The notes beneath the pieces were generated by a model. It worked only from the letters and a program-made list of their open reading frames with translations, was not told the origin of the DNA and did no database searches. Shown here one piece after another: positions 23,127-32,840 of a stretch of DNA of 64,000 nucleotides. The DNA is taken from positions 86,132,840-86,196,839 of the forward strand of contig CM043971.1 in the NCBI GenBank assembly GCA_014529385.2. Reading direction: 5' to 3'. The position numbers were made by a program, and so were the translations under genes. Origin of the DNA: Adiantum capillus-veneris. Lineage: Eukaryota; Streptophyta; Polypodiopsida; Polypodiales; Pteridaceae. Within the stretch, counting starts at the first letter, position 1, and every line of letters starts with the position of its first letter.

Positions 23127-23691
23127 TTATTGGTGTTTGGACCCTAGGAGAACACCCACAACATCATCAAACTTAAGAGTATTTGTTCCAGAGATAGAAT
23201 TACTTACAACCATCACAAGGCTGTCCCAACTATCCGGTAGAGACAATAGTATAAGGAGAGCTCGCACTTCATCCATCGAAATTGATTTCATCGATCGAAG
23301 TTGACTTATGCTGGTGCTAAACTCATTTAGGTGTTTTGCAACTGAACCATTCTCTCCCATCTTTAGATTGAACAAGCGCTTCATGAGAAATACCTTATTG
23401 GATGCCAATGATTTCTCGTAGAGACCGTCAAGTGACTTCATCAAGTCCTCCATGGTCTTCATCTCCAAAACATTGAAGGCCATCGTTGATGCCAAGCTTA
23501 ACCGGATTGTTCCCAGTGCCTTTCGGTCAAGGACAATCCATGCTTCATCTGCCATCGTTGCGGGCTTCTTTGCAAGACCGCCTAGTGACAAATAAAGGTC
23601 ATTCTGGTAGAGATAGTCTTCAATCTACATCTTCCAGTGTTGGTAGTTCTTGCCGTTGAACTTCTCGATCTTGAGCTTCCCTTCCTCCATT
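23127..23691 (-). pseudogene. Copia gag, minus strand
   Basis: Starts ATG at 23,691 (MEEGKLKIEKFNG, NYQHWKM), has a stop near 23,627, then continues through LGGLAKKPATMADEAW, LMKSLDGLYE, LMKRLFNLKMGENGSVAKHLNEF and LLSLPDSWDSLV. This is the standard copia Gag (UBN2-like) layout. The knuckle and pol are absent to the left. The gag has the same orientation as the PBS and LTR found 19.7 kb away at 43.4 kb. I infer these are two halves of one element, separated by an insertion. Confidence 0.85.
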
Positions 23692-23769
23692 ACTCCCGCT
23701 CAATTCTAGGAATCCTTTCCTTGAGATACTTTAGCTACGAGTGGGGATATTTCCAGGCGAACTCTTTTT

Positions 23770-23850
23770 GGCGAGCGCTTTTTAGGAATCAGGTGAGCAA
23801 ATTCCTAAAAATATTCTCTCTTCCTCCTTGTGGACTATCTCTATCTCTCT

Positions 23851-23907
<57 letters not shown>
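23770..23907 (+). repeat. Left inverted arm and (GA)n
   Basis: Arm 23,770-23,810 (GGCGAGCGCTTTTTAGGAAT start), then a pyrimidine-rich spacer and (GA)n at 23,851-23,907. It pairs with 43,318-43,358. Confidence 0.8.
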
Positions 23908-23909
<2 letters not shown>

Positions 23910-24045
23910 GAGACATAGTCAAAGATATGGACGCTAAACAAATTGTTTTAAAAACAATAGAGACAAGGGTACTTAAAACAAGAACACCCATTCATAATAA
24001 AAAAGTCACATTTTATTAAACTTGCATTACATAATCAAGAAGTGT

Positions 24046-24384
24046 TCATCTTCTGGAAGGCCCGGTTTTAGAAGTTGATGTGCTCCCTTCGATTGGCATA
24101 TTAAGATTCACCACGTTGCTTAGCTGCTGCCTCATTTCCTCCTCATCCTTCTCTGTGATGAGCCCAATCTTCTTCCAGCAAGAGAAAGCAAATTTTCCCG
24201 TCTCGTTCAAATTGATTAAGCTCCAAATATTGAGTTCCTTGCGGCATTGATAGAGGCGATACACGTTGATGGTTGCCTTTAGAGCCTGACTAAACCAGTC
24301 GGCTCCATACAATGCCTCTCTATTTGGAATGGCTTCCATGGCATCCCACGCAACCTTGATTTTACTCTCAAGATCGTCGGACAT
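24046..24384 (-). CDS. Small helical protein of unknown function, 112 residues
   Basis: Complete frame from ATG at 24,384 (MSDDLESKIKVAWDAMEA) to a stop. It is predicted mostly helical and acidic, with tryptophans spaced at about residues 13, 30, 54 and 70, and a Ser/Thr-rich tail. On the minus strand an AATAAA-type signal follows at about 24,015-24,020. It is codirectional with and 250 bp downstream of the SWIM transposase-like gene, inside the inverted arms. No family recognised. The uninterrupted frame contrasts with the broken neighbour. It could be a separate gene or the last exon of the transposase transcript. Confidence 0.5.
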   Translation of the reverse strand: MSDDLESKIKVAWDAMEAIPNREALYGADWFSQALKATINVYRLYQCRKELNIWSLINLNETGKFAFSCWKKIGLITEKDEEEMRQQLSNVVNLNMPIEGSTSTSKTGPSRR

Positions 24385-24637
24385 CGTGAAAGAAACAGAG
24401 GTGTGCTAGGAAGCTAGTGGACGCTTTCACAAAAATAACTCAAGCTATGGCAATTTATAGCCATTGTGGTAATATTATATTATTTTTTACACGATTTGAC
24501 ACATAAACAGCTAGTACTCAAATATGAAAAATAGTTGCAAATGAATGTATCCAAATGTGGCCATCCTAAGATAAAATTAGAAAGTAGTACATTTGTCTAG
24601 GTAAAGCATACTAAGAAAAAGTGAGCATTGATAAATG
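24385..24637. other. AT-rich spacer between small ORF and transposase-like gene
   Basis: No frame of note; a possible promoter for 24,384 or 3' UTR of the upstream gene. Confidence 0.4.
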
Positions 24638-27600
24638 CTATGCATCCATGCCTAGATAAGTCCGGCTTCGACTCAGTGCCCTGAAGATATCAACATCTGC
24701 CAGGATTGGTTGATGGATAAACATGTTCTCATTTTGGCTTAGCCCTAGCACACACAGATAAATAAAATACAAATGTTTACATGCAAGATATGGTTTTTGC
24801 TTTGACACCCGTTCCATGAAGTCTGGACATGTGCACGATGGCTGGTTGCTAATAAAAACTTTGTACATCCTGACATGACCATCTTCACTTTTTGTCTCTA
24901 CTTTGAAGACCTCACTAACACCATCTGCTGCACATATCTCTTCTATGAACTTCGCTCTCAGGGCTAGTGCTAGACTGATCTTGCGAGCAGCATCCTCGAA
25001 AATGGAAGTCCGATATCGTACACGCAGACCATCTCGCATTGTTGCTCTTGCACTGCCTTAAGGAGTGGATGTATCTTTTGACTTAAAAGGAGAGTTTGTC
25101 ATATTTTGTTCTTGAGCAACTGGCGTTACCTTAGATACTCCTTTTCTTAGCTCCACTTGATACCCCCCTTCATGCAATATTTGCACCTCATCCTCCGATA
25201 GGTTGGTGCCCACATGCACGGGCCAAGTGTGCGGTGGACGCTGAGGCTGCGGCTCAATGTTGTGGTCTACTATATGGCAATGCAAGACATGATCCGGACA
25301 AAACCAAAACCATTGACACACCACACCATTTGGATGTTTTCGATATCCTTTAAACGATGGGGCTAGTATACCAAGGCTAGAACCTACTATATTGCATCCA
25401 CACCTGCGTCCTCCTCTTGGCGTGCCGCTACATGTGACCCTACTACCTTGTGGAGTTCGGCATATGGCCCACATTGCCTCATTGACCTTGCGCTCAACTA
25501 CATACTGCCCACCAGAACCTATACTTCGTTTTGGGGTTTGTGATATCCCTTCTTCTGAAAAGTTGATCTTACATGTTCTTCCACACTTCTTGCGATCTTT
25601 GGTGACCGAGTTGTACTCAGGCCTATGTGATGCATCATCTTCCACGTTGATAACCTCATTTGGCTTCCATTTTTGCCTTGATGTCTCCTGATCTCCTGTT
25701 AATGGAGTTGGTTGTTTATACATTGGAGTGCCCTCAATAGCTACATTCACTGCTCTTATCACTTGGCTAGGACGTTTTTCATGGCGTTCCGTAAGCTTTT
25801 GTATTGATGGACCCTTCCCAATGTGTTTTCCATGGCTGTATGAAATGGCCTTTGTGCTCTGTAAGATGGAATTTGCAAGGTCGCTTGTACATGCATCATA
25901 TAATGAAATGCGCTTACGAAAACCCTCCCCTGCTAGCCAGCTGCCATGCTTGCTCTCCGCAAGGTTAGTGCGTGGAGTGTTTGGTCCATCAGAGCTACTT
26001 TCTATGCATGTCATAATGCCACCCCAATGTGCAATACAAATTTCCCACCAACTAAGCCATGAATCCATGTATGGAATGTTACGGTCTATGCAATGACCGT
26101 TATGCCACCATTGGCGTATCAGACGAGCCTTTGCTGCTATTGTAGCCTCTTTTGTTGGTTCTTGCCTCCACTTCTCACACATTTCTTTGTGTGTGTGTTG
26201 AGAATCTTGCACCACATACTTCATTGCGTGTTGATTCAAGCTTTGCTTCCAATGGAAAAGACAAGAACGCTTTTGGCCGCTCATTGTATTGGTCTTGTCA
26301 CCACCATTGAAAACAATTCGAACTGCATTCCAATTTTCTTGAGCTTCATCAACCATGTAGCCAAAGAAATTAGCTTTGTCACACCCACATGATATCATTA
26401 CATCATTGAGGGACTCCCAAAACAAACATTGTGTTTCCATGTCTTCCTGTTTCATTTCACAAGTCGCAATAGTCAAAAGGTCCTGCATGCTGCAAACAAA
26501 TTGTTTTAGAGAGAGTAAAAGGCAAGCCACAAAGCTCTTAAGGTGCGCCATGTACCTTGGATCATAGACATGACAAGCCATAGTCACCCAATCGTTAACA
26601 CGTCTGGTGTGATCAAACTGGATCCACGCACGTCGAAGATCGCCATCCCGATCTTGTCTCATTCGGTTCACTAGGTCCACACCGGATGTTGGACCAATTG
26701 TGGACATTTTGAAGACATAACATTTCTCCCCCTCCATACCTGACCAGGAAACTGGCTTTCTGGAAAAACTCATATGTGTAGTCTCGCTTCAATTTTTGGA
26801 GTGCATCAATGCCAAAAGATTCTTTGTCAACCCCTCTACGTAAAATAGATACTGACCTCCGAAACCTGTCAATGTTAAAAGTGTTTAGATAAAAAAATAA
26901 TTTAGCATAGAGTTTTGCATCGAAATAAGAATCTAGGAAATGCTCATACCAGTTATCTTGCACCAATGGCCCCAACTCCTCAGTGATTGCAAATAGTTGT
27001 TGCTCGCCTAAAATACCTTCGTTGGTGTGGTTGCGAAGAAGTGTTGTACTTATAATTTATTTTGCCAAACACATTTGAACCAGCTTCTTAGCTCCTGCGT
27101 GTGGGTCAACAGTCAAAATCCTTTGCACCATCAGCTTGGTGTTGTCCGTTAGTGTTTTTGATGTGCCGCTGTGCACATCGTGTCGATGTGTGCCACGATG
27201 AATCATGACTCTAGTGGCAGTCTCATTGGATGGCATGACATAGTATACTACACAATCACATGTTGCAATACAGAAAGCAATTGCCTTACAAAAGTGGCAC
27301 GTAAGGCTCTTATCTTCAATCTTACAATATTCCTCAGGTCTAATTGCCTTTTGTATGTACCCATTGAAAGTGACTTGTATTGAGAATATGATAATTAACC
27401 AAGCGGACACATTGTTCATTCATACACTTGAGAGATCCTATGCAATGACTAAGATGCACTACACATGGAAAAACAATATTGGATGTAGTAGGCTTGACCA
27501 CAAATGAGGATCATACTTATGCTCCATCGCATCCATATGGTGCAACTTTCCCATGGTAGGTGGAAATTCTAGAACGAGATCTCCATTGTAAGACCTTGGA

Positions 27601-28123
27601 ATATCTGTAACTTGTTCCACTTCTTTTATTTGCATTAATAGCTTTGTCAATGTGCGCTTCTTTTCGGCCTGTAAGAGTTTTTGTCTTGTACTCCTTTTGA
27701 AGCTGTTTGAGGGCAAAACTCGAGGGGGGGTACATAGATCTATTAACTCCTTTTGACCGAATTGCATCTTTGACGGACTATCCACAATGGCAATGGGAAT
27801 CATGCTAGGTGAGCCGGCATACTGTGTTTGATGGGATACGTTGACTTTGTATTTACGTGAAAGCTGTGTGTTTGATGGGATACGTTGACTTTGTATTTAC
27901 GTGAAAGCTGCTCATCCAGTACATAGATGAATTCACCCAAATTGTTGAGAGTCCTGTCAAGAGGCAAATTCATTTCAATATCATCTACTTCGATAACAGC
28001 ATCTAAAGTTGTAAATTGCATTGGAGAAATTAATTCTAAAAGAAATGATTCAGATATTATAAATTTACAATTGTAAAAAGGATAAGAAAACTCTTTACCC
28101 AGGAAAAATAAAGAGCGAGCCAT
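24638..28123 (-). pseudogene. DDE/SWIM zinc-finger transposase-like gene, spliced and broken
   Basis: The amino-terminal part (28,123-27,459) is of unknown type. The exon ending at 27,057 has a C..C..Y..P..R..IH.G.H.H zinc-finger-like block (CHFCKAIAF, YYVMPSNE, IHRGTHRHD). The next part (26,975 down) leads into a MULE-like core in 26,773-25,058: TIATCEM, FWESLNDVM, a conserved MVDEAQENWNAV acid, RSCLFHWKQSL and an AHWGG...ESKHGSW segment. The carboxyl part 24,638-25,039 is a SWIM finger (CTCPDF...CKHLYF). Breaks are a 44-bp tandem duplication at 27,823-27,910, an in-frame stop at 27,057, a frameshift near 26,750 and TAA at 25,058. In the established family this would be a cut-and-paste transposase. 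My assignment to MULE rather than a related DDE/SWIM group is tentative. Confidence 0.65.
27823..27910 (+). repeat. 44-bp tandem duplication breaking the transposase-like frame
   Basis: Unit 27,823-27,866 is repeated at 27,867-27,910 without visible change. 44 is not a multiple of 3. With a single unit, the frame ending at 27,800 and the frame starting at 27,803 would be one. Confidence 0.92.
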
Positions 28124-28415
28124 AATAATATGCTAGGCAAATAATTAAGCACAAGATCACATTGTATAAACTAAAACAAATTGTTTATATACTCACGTCT
28201 AATAAGTAGCCATTATAAATTTAAAATTAATATTATTTTATTAATTTGAAAAATTAATGTAAAAAAATACCAAATATTTTGTTTAAAAAAATTTGTTACA
28301 AAATATTTCTTTGTGACTGTGTGATCACGTGAATTTATTTATTTTAATTTCTTTTTTTTAATGTTTGTGTAAAAGAGATATGTGAATAATCAGATGTACT
28401 ACGGATAGACGAGCG
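28124..28415. other. AT-rich stretch upstream of the transposase-like gene
   Basis: No gene; the likely promoter side of the minus-strand gene. Confidence 0.4.
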
Positions 28416-28960
28416 CTATCTATTGGGGGGAAGAGGGGGGGGGGGGAAGGGGCAGGCGGGGCAAGGGGCCGGAGCGTTTTGCATGGGCGGGAGCGGGGCA
28501 CAACGCAAGGGGGGCGAAGGGGGGGGAGGGCGGAGCATTGGCAATGGGCGGCCAAGCGCCCATGGCCAGCGCGTTGGCCGTGGGCGGGCACACACTCCCA
28601 CACGAGGCCGGGCGGGTTTTGCATGCAAGGCCGCCAGTTGGGGCGGAGGCGGAGGTTGGGTGGGGGCGAAGGAGCGCTATCTATCGGGGGGGGGGCAAGG
28701 GGGTGGAGGAGCGGAGGCGGGGGTAGAGGCGGAGGAGCGCTATCTATCGGGGGCGGAGGGGGGGAGGGGGGCAGGCGGGGCAAGGGACGTAGAGGCGAGC
28801 GGACGGGCCGGGCCGGAGCGTCTTGCATAGGCGAGGGCGGGGCACTAACGCAAGGGGGGTGGAGGGGGGGAGGGCGTGACGTTGGTAGTGGGCGGCCAAG
28901 CGCCCATGGCTAGCGCGTTGGTCATGGGCGGGCACACGCTCCCACACGGGGACGTTGATG
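28412..28960. repeat. G-rich tract with repeated GCGCTATCTAT units and palindromic motif
   Basis: Three copies of GAGCGCTATCTAT followed by G runs occur (about 28,410, 28,672 and 28,736). Two copies of a CGCCCATGGC...GCGCGTTGG...TGGGCG palindromic motif (about 28,558 and 28,901) are each followed by GGCACACnCTCCCACACG. The plus strand has many G runs of 4-10. Open frames here are repeat translations. Confidence 0.85.
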
Positions 28961-28967
28961 CATGGTT

Positions 28968-30473
28968 TTTAGGACCCCTTCTGAAGATGCAATAAAGGCA
29001 CAGTCAGTTGTTGGGGAGATGAGGATACTCTAGTCCAAGGGATCTCGAAAGAGAAGAAAAATCTACTTCACAAGCACCAAAGAGTAAAAAGTGCCATGGA
29101 CAGAAGATACGTGGGAACGAGCTCTTATGCATGCCTACAACCTATATCTTACAGAATAGCCCATTCTAGGTGTGAATTTCTAGTGAAATTTACACGAGGA
29201 TGTTCGTGTGGACTCACAGCACAGCATACTCCGTTTTCACTTTTTTACCGATAGTAAATATTTTTTACCACAGTAAATATTTTTTACCTACAGTAAATAT
29301 TTTTCACCTACATGGTAAATACAAATCACTTTTTACCTACAGTAACTTTTTTTACCCATGGTAAATATTTTTTACTGCATCATAAGTATTTGGTAGGTAA
29401 CAGTTCACTGTTACTAGAAGCAGTGATTGGGCATCAACAATGCAGTTACAGGAGGAGAAAAGGGGAAAATCTTATGGTAAAGGTGAGTCAACAAGGATAA
29501 AGACTTTTGAGTTGAAAAGAGACATGCTGATTTTTTCAAAGAACACATGACAAAAGAAGCCATGGTTGAGGATTTTTTGAGAATTTGATATTCAGGAGGA
29601 CCCAGCAGGTCCCCCCCTGACATGTGCAGAACCTCCAGTTTCAACAGCCACCTTACCTGCTCTTAAATGCTGGTCAAGGCCTTATCCCCATGTGTCACAA
29701 TCAGAAAAATCAGCATTTACCCTCTCCTCTCACATCACTCTAGAGAATATCTTGATGGTGACATATCAGGTGATCTCAATCTGTTAACCACCCTAAGCAA
29801 AAAGTAACCCCAATCAGCGGATTTAAGCATGTTTATCCCTAATCCTAAACCCTCTCAGAAACCTATATAAGGAGGCCTTCTCTCACTCAAAACCAACAGT
29901 TCACCCACTTCACCAAGCAATGAAGCTATGACGACATTGCTCACAACGAGGAGCTATGGATGGAGCTCTACTCTCTCTCCCTCTCTCTCTCTCTCTCCCT
30001 CTAGTATGCTACATTACTAGCCCTAAAACCTAAATAAGGAGTCTTCTTTCATGCTCCATGGCCACCATCCTCGCCATCATTCTCTAAGGTATTGATGTGT
30101 TGCTAGTAGGATCATACCTACTTGCTGGGTTGATTGTTTTTGACAAGGGATTATGCCATCCTTGGCTTGCTTCTCTATATCCTTGTTATGTATGATCAGA
30201 TGTCGTTGTATTGTTAAGCTGATGTCTTGTGTATATATATGCTACATAAGGTCCCTAAGCTTCGTTTCTATGTGTTTTGCCATATGTTTTGATGCCATCA
30301 TAATGCCAAAAGTCTCACTTGCCTATGTGCACTATGTGTGAGGTCCCTAAACCTCTTAATTTAGGGTGGTGCCCCCTTTGTTTTGTTCTTTGCTTGTTTG
30401 CATGAGGCGTGGTTTGTGGAGTGTGCACGAGTACAGAGGCCACCCGATTGCACTGCTCTTTTTCCCGCTATCA
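28968..30473 (+). repeat. 5' LTR of element B
   Basis: Matches 36,446-37,923 almost throughout and ends CCCGCTATCA at 30,473. It includes a cluster of TTTTTACCTACAGTAAATA-like units at about 29,240-29,385 and a TATA box at 29,863. Its left boundary is simply where the two copies start to agree; it lacks a clear TG start, so the true LTR could begin further left. Confidence 0.85.
29861..29874 (+). promoter_or_regulatory. TATA box of the 5' LTR
   Basis: CCTATATAAGGAGG, conserved in the 3' LTR at 37,317. Confidence 0.6.
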
Positions 30474-30476
30474 TTT

Positions 30477-30496
30477 TGGTGCCCCCACTGAGGAGG
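30477..30496 (+). other. Primer-binding site, element B
   Basis: TGGTGCCCCCACTGAGGAGG begins 3 bp after the 5' LTR. It is the same as in element A although the LTR ends differ. Confidence 0.72.
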
Positions 30497-30545
30497 GCTA
30501 CACAGACCTTCAGTCCACAAGCAATGAAGATGTGCAATCTACAAC

Positions 30546-30943
30546 ATGGACGAATGGCGTGAGTAGTTTGCAAATTGGAGAACAGAAGAGCAAGAGGCTT
30601 TAGAGGCCTTAAAAGTTTTCATCGAGGTCTTGTTACCAGGTTGCAGTGTCATTGAAATTCAAGAAGTAAGTTCTTCTACATGCCTTGTTCGTGATCGTCG
30701 CCAACGAAGGAGAGTGAGAAGAAGAGCTTGATATACCTCTCCTCTCAACCTATGAGTGCTCCAGAAACCTCCAACGCACACGAGCTTGAAATATTCTACA
30801 TCAACATACACGAAGGTACTGTGACACACATTAAGGGAAGAGAAAGCATCACCAGACCTCTCTTTCCTGAGGAGCCGACTAAGAGGAGGAAGATCACCTC
30901 TACACCTAAGTGGCCCAAGGCCGCAGCGCGTGCTCAAGCATAA
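30546..30943 (+). pseudogene. Pre-gag ORF, first block (element B)
   Basis: Starts MDEWRE at 30,546, meets a TAG at 30,564, then continues FANWRTEEQEALEAL and EVLLPGCSVIEIQEV, as in element A. A perfect splice-donor-like GAAGTAAGT follows at about 30,663. The second half (ATG at 30,752) reads LEIFYINIHEG, RPLFPEEP and TPKWPKAAARA, matching A 5541-5738. An intron joining the halves is possible, but I could not find an acceptor in the right phase. Function unknown. Confidence 0.55.
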
Positions 30944-31514
30944 GGTAACATTTGGCTTAATCTCATTAATAAGGGATTACACGACCACTACATGCAAGAA
31001 AAAGGCTAGTGAGCAACCAACTTCAACCTCCAACTTGCAACTACGACTCTCACCCCTAAATCCTCCTGAAGCAAAGAGGCGAAGGCTTGCCTACAAGATT
31101 GCCGCCCGTCTGCGAGTGCTCCCAGTGCACTTTGTGAATCCAGACACCACCAATCCCAAGCCAACCTCCTGTCCGCGTGAAGATCACTTTGGATATTGTC
31201 CAAAGTGCTTTGGAGACCGGGTGAAAAGCCTCCCTGCCCTACCTTTGCTGTTAATTTTCAAGAAGTTATCTCAATCTAAGGAAACTATCTTAGTTGATGA
31301 TGTGCTGCACATTAATGGTGTCACTTTCATTGTTCATGTTGATTATGGTAATAGCATCCAATTGTTGCTTGCTAAAAGGCTCAGCATTGTACAAAGTGTT
31401 GCCATCACGCCTTACGTCTTCACAGATGCATCAGGAAGAGTCGAAGTGATCCGAGGTGCTGACCTTCTGTGGCTGATCAGGCTCATTTGTCCCAAGGTGG
31501 TGCAACTAAGCTAG
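30930..31514 (+). CDS. Pre-gag ORF, second block (element B), 194 residues
   Basis: An uninterrupted frame. A basic amino-terminal part (EAKRRRLAYKIAARLRVLP) is followed by a mixed alpha/beta stretch (LLIFKKLSQ, HINGVTFIVHVDYGN, LLLAKRLSIVQ, VAITPYVF, GADLLWLIRLI). It is homologous to the frameshifted block of element A at 5001-5529, which shows that the protein and not only the DNA is conserved. No known domain. Its place between PBS and gag equals ORF1 of Ogre-type Tat elements, whose role is unknown. Confidence 0.68.
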   Translation: MLKHKVTFGLISLIRDYTTTTCKKKASEQPTSTSNLQLRLSPLNPPEAKRRRLAYKIAARLRVLPVHFVNPDTTNPKPTSCPREDHFGYCPKCFGDRVKSLPALPLLLIFKKLSQSKETILVDDVLHINGVTFIVHVDYGNSIQLLLAKRLSIVQSVAITPYVFTDASGRVEVIRGADLLWLIRLICPKVVQLS

Positions 31515-31518
31515 GCTC

Positions 31519-31758
31519 TTGTGTGTAAGTATGGATGCCAATAATGAGAATGATGATCCCCGCATGTTTCCTTTCCATTTTGTGCGTCATATCCGTGTGA
31601 ATATTTGTATTGATAGAAAAATCTTTTATCAGCAAAGAATAGCCCTATTGTTTGGAGCCGAGAGACTTGGGGAAATCTTGCGCTCTCCTCATCCTGTCAT
31701 TCTACCCTTACTAGACTATTACCATTCCTTTGATGTGTCGATCTTCATCCTATTTTGA
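31519..31758 (+). CDS. Pre-gag ORF, third block (element B), 79 residues
   Basis: Begins 5 bp after the stop of the second block, in another frame. Conserved with element A 4763-4984: FPFHFVRHIRVNI.IDRK.FYQ, LFGAERLGEIL, PVILPLLDYYHSF and SIFILF at the end. The tight spacing suggests that it may be the end of the same protein after a frameshift, since A has the same stop position. Function unknown. Confidence 0.62.
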   Translation: MCVSMDANNENDDPRMFPFHFVRHIRVNICIDRKIFYQQRIALLFGAERLGEILRSPHPVILPLLDYYHSFDVSIFILF

Positions 31759-31773
31759 GCTAAGTTGTGCTAA

Positions 31774-31813
31774 AGCTCCAAATTGTAATTATCATACTCT
31801 ATAAATTGGAGCT
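31774..31813 (+). other. Hairpin between pre-gag ORF and gag
   Basis: AGCTCCAAATT (31,774) pairs with AAATTGGAGCT (31,803) around an 18-nt loop, 29 bp before the gag start. Not seen in element A. Confidence 0.45.
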
Positions 31814-31841
31814 GTTTGTGTAATTGTTTACTCTCTCACTT

Positions 31842-32840
31842 ATGGCCTTCCCTAATTTTTATGGTAAGCCTGGGGAGGTTGCTCCAGACTTTTTGGATAA
31901 TTTTGAAATGGCCTTTCTGGTATCGGGAAGGGATGACGAAGCTACTAAGTTAAGGGCCTTTCCTTTGGTCTTGAGGGAAGGTGCAAAATTATGGTATCAA
32001 ACTTTGGCACCTGAAGAAAGAAGAGACTGGGAGTCCTTAAAGATGGCCTTCATCGAAGAAGTTCGCCGCCATGAGCCTCCAGAGGAGATATGGAGACAGC
32101 TCTTAGAGCTACGCCAAACATCACCCAATGACTATAGAAGCTATGAAGGAAAGTTTTCCAACCTGTGGGAGAAATGGTGTGCATCACTAGGTGAAGGAGA
32201 AAGGGCGCCACAATGCCTAAAGAAGGACTGTTTCCTGGCAGGGCTTTACCCCATCCTTCGAGAAAAGGTGAAAGGTAAATTCCCAGATACCTTTGATAAA
32301 GCTATGACTTATGCAAGGGAGAAGGATAGGAAGTTAAAATTCCAAGCTCAACTACAAGGGGGAATGGAGCCTCCATCGCTAGCTCAACCTACGGCAAGGG
32401 TAGTAGCAGGGACAGGAGCAACAGACCAAGAGTCCTCTCAACAAGAATTACTTCAACAAATCACCAATCAACTAGAGAGCCTGTCCATCAATCTGGTTCA
32501 AGGTGTAAGGGCTCCCCAGCCAGGAAATGAACGAAATAGACAAGAAGGACAAAGGCAAGCACGTGAGTACATTTGCTACAACTGTGGAGAGGTAGGTCAC
32601 GGCATGTATTATTGCCCCCATCCACGACGCTATCAAGGAAATGGTAATCAAAGACGGCCTCCTCGCCAGCAAGTCACTCCTCCTCGAGCTAGGCCACTAA
32701 ATGGACAAAATGCACACGTGGCTCCACCAATCCAAATATTGAGACCCCCTCCTCCACCACCACAAGCACCAGCAGAGATCCCTCCACTACCATCGGGAGG
32801 GGAGGACAGGGCTGTCTCTGTCATAAGTCTTGAATGGTAA
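31842..32840 (+). CDS. Gag (element B)
   Basis: I chose ATG 31,842 (MAFPNFYGKPGE), which matches the start in element A. The capsid-like gag core contains EGAKLWYQTL, FIEEVRRH and LWEKWCASL to about residue 170. A linker follows, then a CX2CX4HX4C knuckle CYNCGEVGHGMYYC near residue 250, then a proline-rich tail. The frame ends SVISLEW-stop at 32,840. In element A the same place reads on into protease, so one extra base near 32,834 separates gag from pol here. The protein would form the particle and bind element RNA. Confidence 0.9.
   Translation: MAFPNFYGKPGEVAPDFLDNFEMAFLVSGRDDEATKLRAFPLVLREGAKLWYQTLAPEERRDWESLKMAFIEEVRRHEPPEEIWRQLLELRQTSPNDYRSYEGKFSNLWEKWCASLGEGERAPQCLKKDCFLAGLYPILREKVKGKFPDTFDKAMTYAREKDRKLKFQAQLQGGMEPPSLAQPTARVVAGTGATDQESSQQELLQQITNQLESLSINLVQGVRAPQPGNERNRQEGQRQAREYICYNCGEVGHGMYYCPHPRRYQGNGNQRRPPRQQVTPPRARPLNGQNAHVAPPIQILRPPPPPPQAPAEIPPLPSGGEDRAVSVISLEW

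Noticed and set aside
28358-28947. Pro- or Gly-rich ORFs of 60-156 residues
   Set aside because: Translations of the G-rich repeat; no conserved domain and open in several frames.
29090-29230. Integrase-like string KEKKNLLHKHQRVKSAMD at the start of the LTR repeats
   Set aside because: It resembles an integrase tail only by its basic content. Neighbouring codons contain stops and there is no match to the integrase ends of elements A or C.
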